Assembly (NCBI RefSeq): GCF_004115155.1
Contig: NZ_RDSM01000002.1
Location: 434,001-498,000, forward strand
Source of the DNA: Granulicella sibirica
GTDB lineage: Bacteria > Acidobacteriota > Terriglobia > Terriglobales > Acidobacteriaceae
Length of the DNA: 64,000 nucleotides
Direction of reading: 5' to 3'
A program made the position numbers and the translations under genes. How positions within the stretch are numbered: position 1 is the stretch's first letter; every line of letters begins with the position of its first letter. Positions 62,020-64,000 of this stretch are shown here, in pieces. The notes below the pieces were generated by a model. It made no database searches and was not told where the DNA came from. It saw only the letters and a program-made list of their open reading frames with translations.

Positions 62020-64000
62020 TTACTTGGCGGTTACGGTGAGGGTGTAGGTGGCGGTGTGGGTGAGGGTGCCGTCGGTGGCGGAGATGGTGTAGGTGTAAGA
62101 GCCGGGGAGCGTGGGGTTAGCGTTGGTGGAGGGGAGCTTGTCGCTGCAGCCAGTGATGGGGAGGCTGATGAGCGAGAGGATGATCACCAGGGCGGCGAGC
62201 TTCGGCAAGTGACGGGTTCGGCGGATGCTGAAGAAGAGGATTGCGCCGCTGAGGGTGGTGAGAAGGACGATCCAGAGGACCGGGGTGGCTCCGGTGTAGC
62301 CGATGACGGTGTACTGAGCCGTGGTGGTGATGGCGACGGCGAGGGTGTTGGCGGTGCTGAGGGCGGCGGTACCGGTGGCGGGGGTGCAGGTCGAGCCGGA
62401 GGCCGCGTCGGTGCAGGTGAGGGCTACGTTCGCGCTGTAGCCGGCGATGGGGGTGAGGACGAGGTTCGGGGTGACGGACTCGCCGGCTACGGTCGCGCCG
62501 GTGGTTGGGGAGAAGGCTATGGTGAAATCCACTCCGTTGCCGGTGAGGGAGACGGTGACGGCATTGTTGATGGTGAGGGTGCCGGTCCGGGCACCGGTGA
62601 CGGTTGGGGTGAAGGTGACGGCGAAGGTGCAGGTGCCGAGGGCTGGGAGGGAGGTGCCGCAGGTGGTGGTTTCGGCGAAGTCTCCGGTGATGGCGATGGA
62701 GCTGAGGGGGATGGCGACGCTGGTGTAGTTGGTGAGGGTTACAGTCTGCGCGGCGGAGGTGGTCCCGAGGTCGACGTTTCCAAAGCTGAGGGCAGTGGGG
62801 GAGATGGCGAGGGCGGTGGTTCCGGTTCCGGTGAGCGTGGCGGTGAGGGTGGGGTTCGAGGTGGAGTCCGTGGTGACGGTGAGGAGGCCTGTGCGAGCTC
62901 CGAGAGCAGTGGGAGTGAAGGTGAGGGTGACGGTGCACGTGGCGCCTTCGGTGAGAGCGGCGCAGGTATTGGTCTGGGTGAAGTCGGTGGCGTTGGTGCC
63001 GCTGATGGCTACATTGGTGACGTTTACGGTGGAGGTGAAGGTGGTGGTGTTGGTGATGGTCAGGGTCTGGGTGGCGCTCGAGCCGAGGTTGACGCTGCCG
63101 AAGTTGACGGCGGTGGCGGAGATGCTGGCGGTGGTGGGGACGGGCGGGATGAGGAAGGCGGTGACGAAGCCGTCGTGAGGGGTGAGGCCGGCGGGTGTGG
63201 TGGGAGAGTTGGCGTTGGTGGCGGCGAAGTCGGCGGTGAAATGGGGTTGGGTGACGGCGGAGACGTAGCTGGCGAGGGAGGCGCTGGCGGTAGAGGTGTC
63301 GGGGACGGTGGCGCTCGCGAGGATGTGCTCGATGGACTCGGCGTTGCCGCGCTCGATGTAGTTGTACTGGGAGGTGGAGGCGACCTGGGTGGTGAAGTTG
63401 GTGAGGGCGGCGGTAGTGCTGGTGGCCTGGTAGAGAGTTACCGCCGAGGCTGCGGCGGGGGATCCGGTGACGACTCCGAGGACGTCGACGTAGCCGTCGT
63501 TGAACTGGAAGGCGTTGAAGTTTCCGGCGACGACTACGTTGGAACCGGCTGTCTGGTAGGTCTGGACGAGAGAGCTGAGGTCGGCGGCCTGGGCGGCGCG
63601 GTGGAGACGGATGTCGGGGCCGAGGGTGGCGTCGCCGATGTTATCGCGCGGGGTGAGATGGACGTTGAAGACGGAGACGGGGTAGTTCTTGCCAGTGCGG
63701 ACGAACTCGGCGTTGAGGACAAGGGGCGGGCGTTCCCATAAGACTGCGGTGCCCGTGGAGTTGGTGTAGGTGGCGGAGGCTTCGAGCTGCTTGACGGAGT
63801 CGGTGACGACGGTTTTGGAGTTGACGAGGAAGCCCAGGTTCAAGCTGGAGGTGTCGGGGCCGGGGGTGAGGTAGGGGACGTAGGTGGTTCCGGCGAGGGT
63901 GTTGACCGCGGTGGCGAGGTCGGTGAGAGTGGCGAGGTCCTGGACCTCCTGGAGGGAGAGGATGTCGGGGGAGCCCAGGGAGTCGACGATGGCGAGGGCG
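62020..64000 (-). CDS. Endonuclease/phosphatase-domain and choice-of-anchor repeat protein (5' end outside window)
   Basis: At least 660 residues; the frame is open to the right edge, so the N-terminus is missing. Visible start: LALAIVDSLGSPDILSLQEV, the EEP (exonuclease-endonuclease-phosphatase) Glu motif, then FNVHLTPRDNIGDATLGPD and VVAGNFNAFQFNDGYVDVLG, where GNFNAF replaces the usual GDFNA, a possible active-site loss. Then two choice-of-anchor D Ig-like domains (NFGSVNLGSSATQTLTITNT; SFGNVDLGTTSAAQTVTLTN), a further Ig-like domain and a C-terminal membrane helix (PVLWIVLLTTLSGAILFFSI) with a late GC motif (LPITGCSDKL). Probably surface-anchored, perhaps an extracellular nuclease. Confidence 0.78.
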   Translation of the reverse strand, partial: ALAIVDSLGSPDILSLQEVQDLATLTDLATAVNTLAGTTYVPYLTPGPDTSSLNLGFLVNSKTVVTDSVKQLEASATYTNSTGTAVLWERPPLVLNAEFVRTGKNYPVSVFNVHLTPRDNIGDATLGPDIRLHRAAQAADLSSLVQTYQTAGSNVVVAGNFNAFQFNDGYVDVLGVVTGSPAAASAVTLYQATSTTAALTNFTTQVASTSQYNYIERGNAESIEHILASATVPDTSTASASLASYVSAVTQPHFTADFAATNANSPTTPAGLTPHDGFVTAFLIPPVPTTASISATAVNFGSVNLGSSATQTLTITNTTTFTSTVNVTNVAISGTNATDFTQTNTCAALTEGATCTVTLTFTPTALGARTGLLTVTTDSTSNPTLTATLTGTGTTALAISPTALSFGNVDLGTTSAAQTVTLTNYTSVAIPLSSIAITGDFAETTTCGTSLPALGTCTFAVTFTPTVTGARTGTLTINNAVTVSLTGNGVDFTIAFSPTTGATVAGESVTPNLVLTPIAGYSANVALTCTDAASGSTCTPATGTAALSTANTLAVAITTTAQYTVIGYTGATPVLWIVLLTTLSGAILFFSIRRTRHLPKLAALVIILSLISLPITGCSDKLPSTNANPTLPGSYTYTISATDGTLTHTATYTLTVTAK

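Noticed and set aside
62056..63741. A 561-residue Gly/Glu-rich reading frame on the plus strand
   Set aside because: It is the antisense of the EEP/choice-of-anchor gene; its low-complexity composition is what GC-rich Ser/Thr/Ala codons give on the opposite strand.

Overview
The window looks like a chromosome segment of an acidobacterium of the Terriglobales type (Granulicella/Terriglobus/Edaphobacter-like). Evidence: very large secreted proteins built from bacterial Ig-like repeats, a CarboxypepD-reg protein with the LPDAPG signature after the signal peptide, a bacillithiol-type bshA, short intergenic repeats carrying TTCCCTTCGGGAA, and the overall high GC. The genus is inference; no marker gene was compared.

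Left chromosomal flank (1-15,821): the end of a threonine aldolase-like gene, bshA, a YdjC/ChbG-type deacetylase, a CarboxypepD-reg protein whose start region carries a perfect 93-bp tandem duplication, a LuxR-type regulator with a palindrome in its promoter, and a co-directional run of four exported proteins (Ig-like protein, lipoprotein, 1,640-residue repeat protein, FG-GAP/Ig protein).

Genomic island (15,822-52,494): a 28-bp exact copy of the 3' end of tmRNA lies at 15,822-15,849, and the intact tmRNA gene (ssrA, minus strand) ends with the same 28 bp at 52,467-52,494. The 36.6 kb between them has the structure of an element integrated at ssrA: an excisionase-like gene at the left end, a (frameshifted) tyrosine integrase at the right end, TGACACAAA repeats near both ends, a second intact tyrosine recombinase and an AbiE toxin-antitoxin pair. 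Cargo at 16.5-46.3 kb is metabolic and stress-related: UbiD decarboxylase, ferritin-like/VIT1 protein, LOV-domain histidine kinase, Crp/Fnr regulator, oxalate decarboxylase, nitroreductase, GlgX and GlgP, universal stress protein, HdeD-like protein, oleate hydratase, P3A proton ATPase, DsbA-like protein and Zn-alcohol dehydrogenase. Eight near-identical 16-bp sites (TGTryy-N4-TGCTCA) lie in front of these genes, mostly 65-95 nt from start codons, suggesting one regulon, plausibly under the island's own Crp/Fnr protein and light sensor. Many island genes are frameshifted (copper ATPase, L,D-transpeptidase, alginate-export porin, oleate hydratase, glycogen phosphorylase, SSB-like gene, integrase), whereas the long repeat genes of the flank are intact.

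Right chromosomal flank (52,495-64,000): ssrA, an EamA protein, a rhamnogalacturonan acetylesterase-like SGNH hydrolase, a CYCxC protein with an attenuator-like leader, pterin carbinolamine dehydratase, an HD-GYP protein whose receiver domain is broken by a deletion, glmU, a LytS-type sensor kinase, an ECF sigma/anti-sigma/CpxP-like operon, a beta-barrel protein, and a large endonuclease-phosphatase/choice-of-anchor protein running off the right edge.
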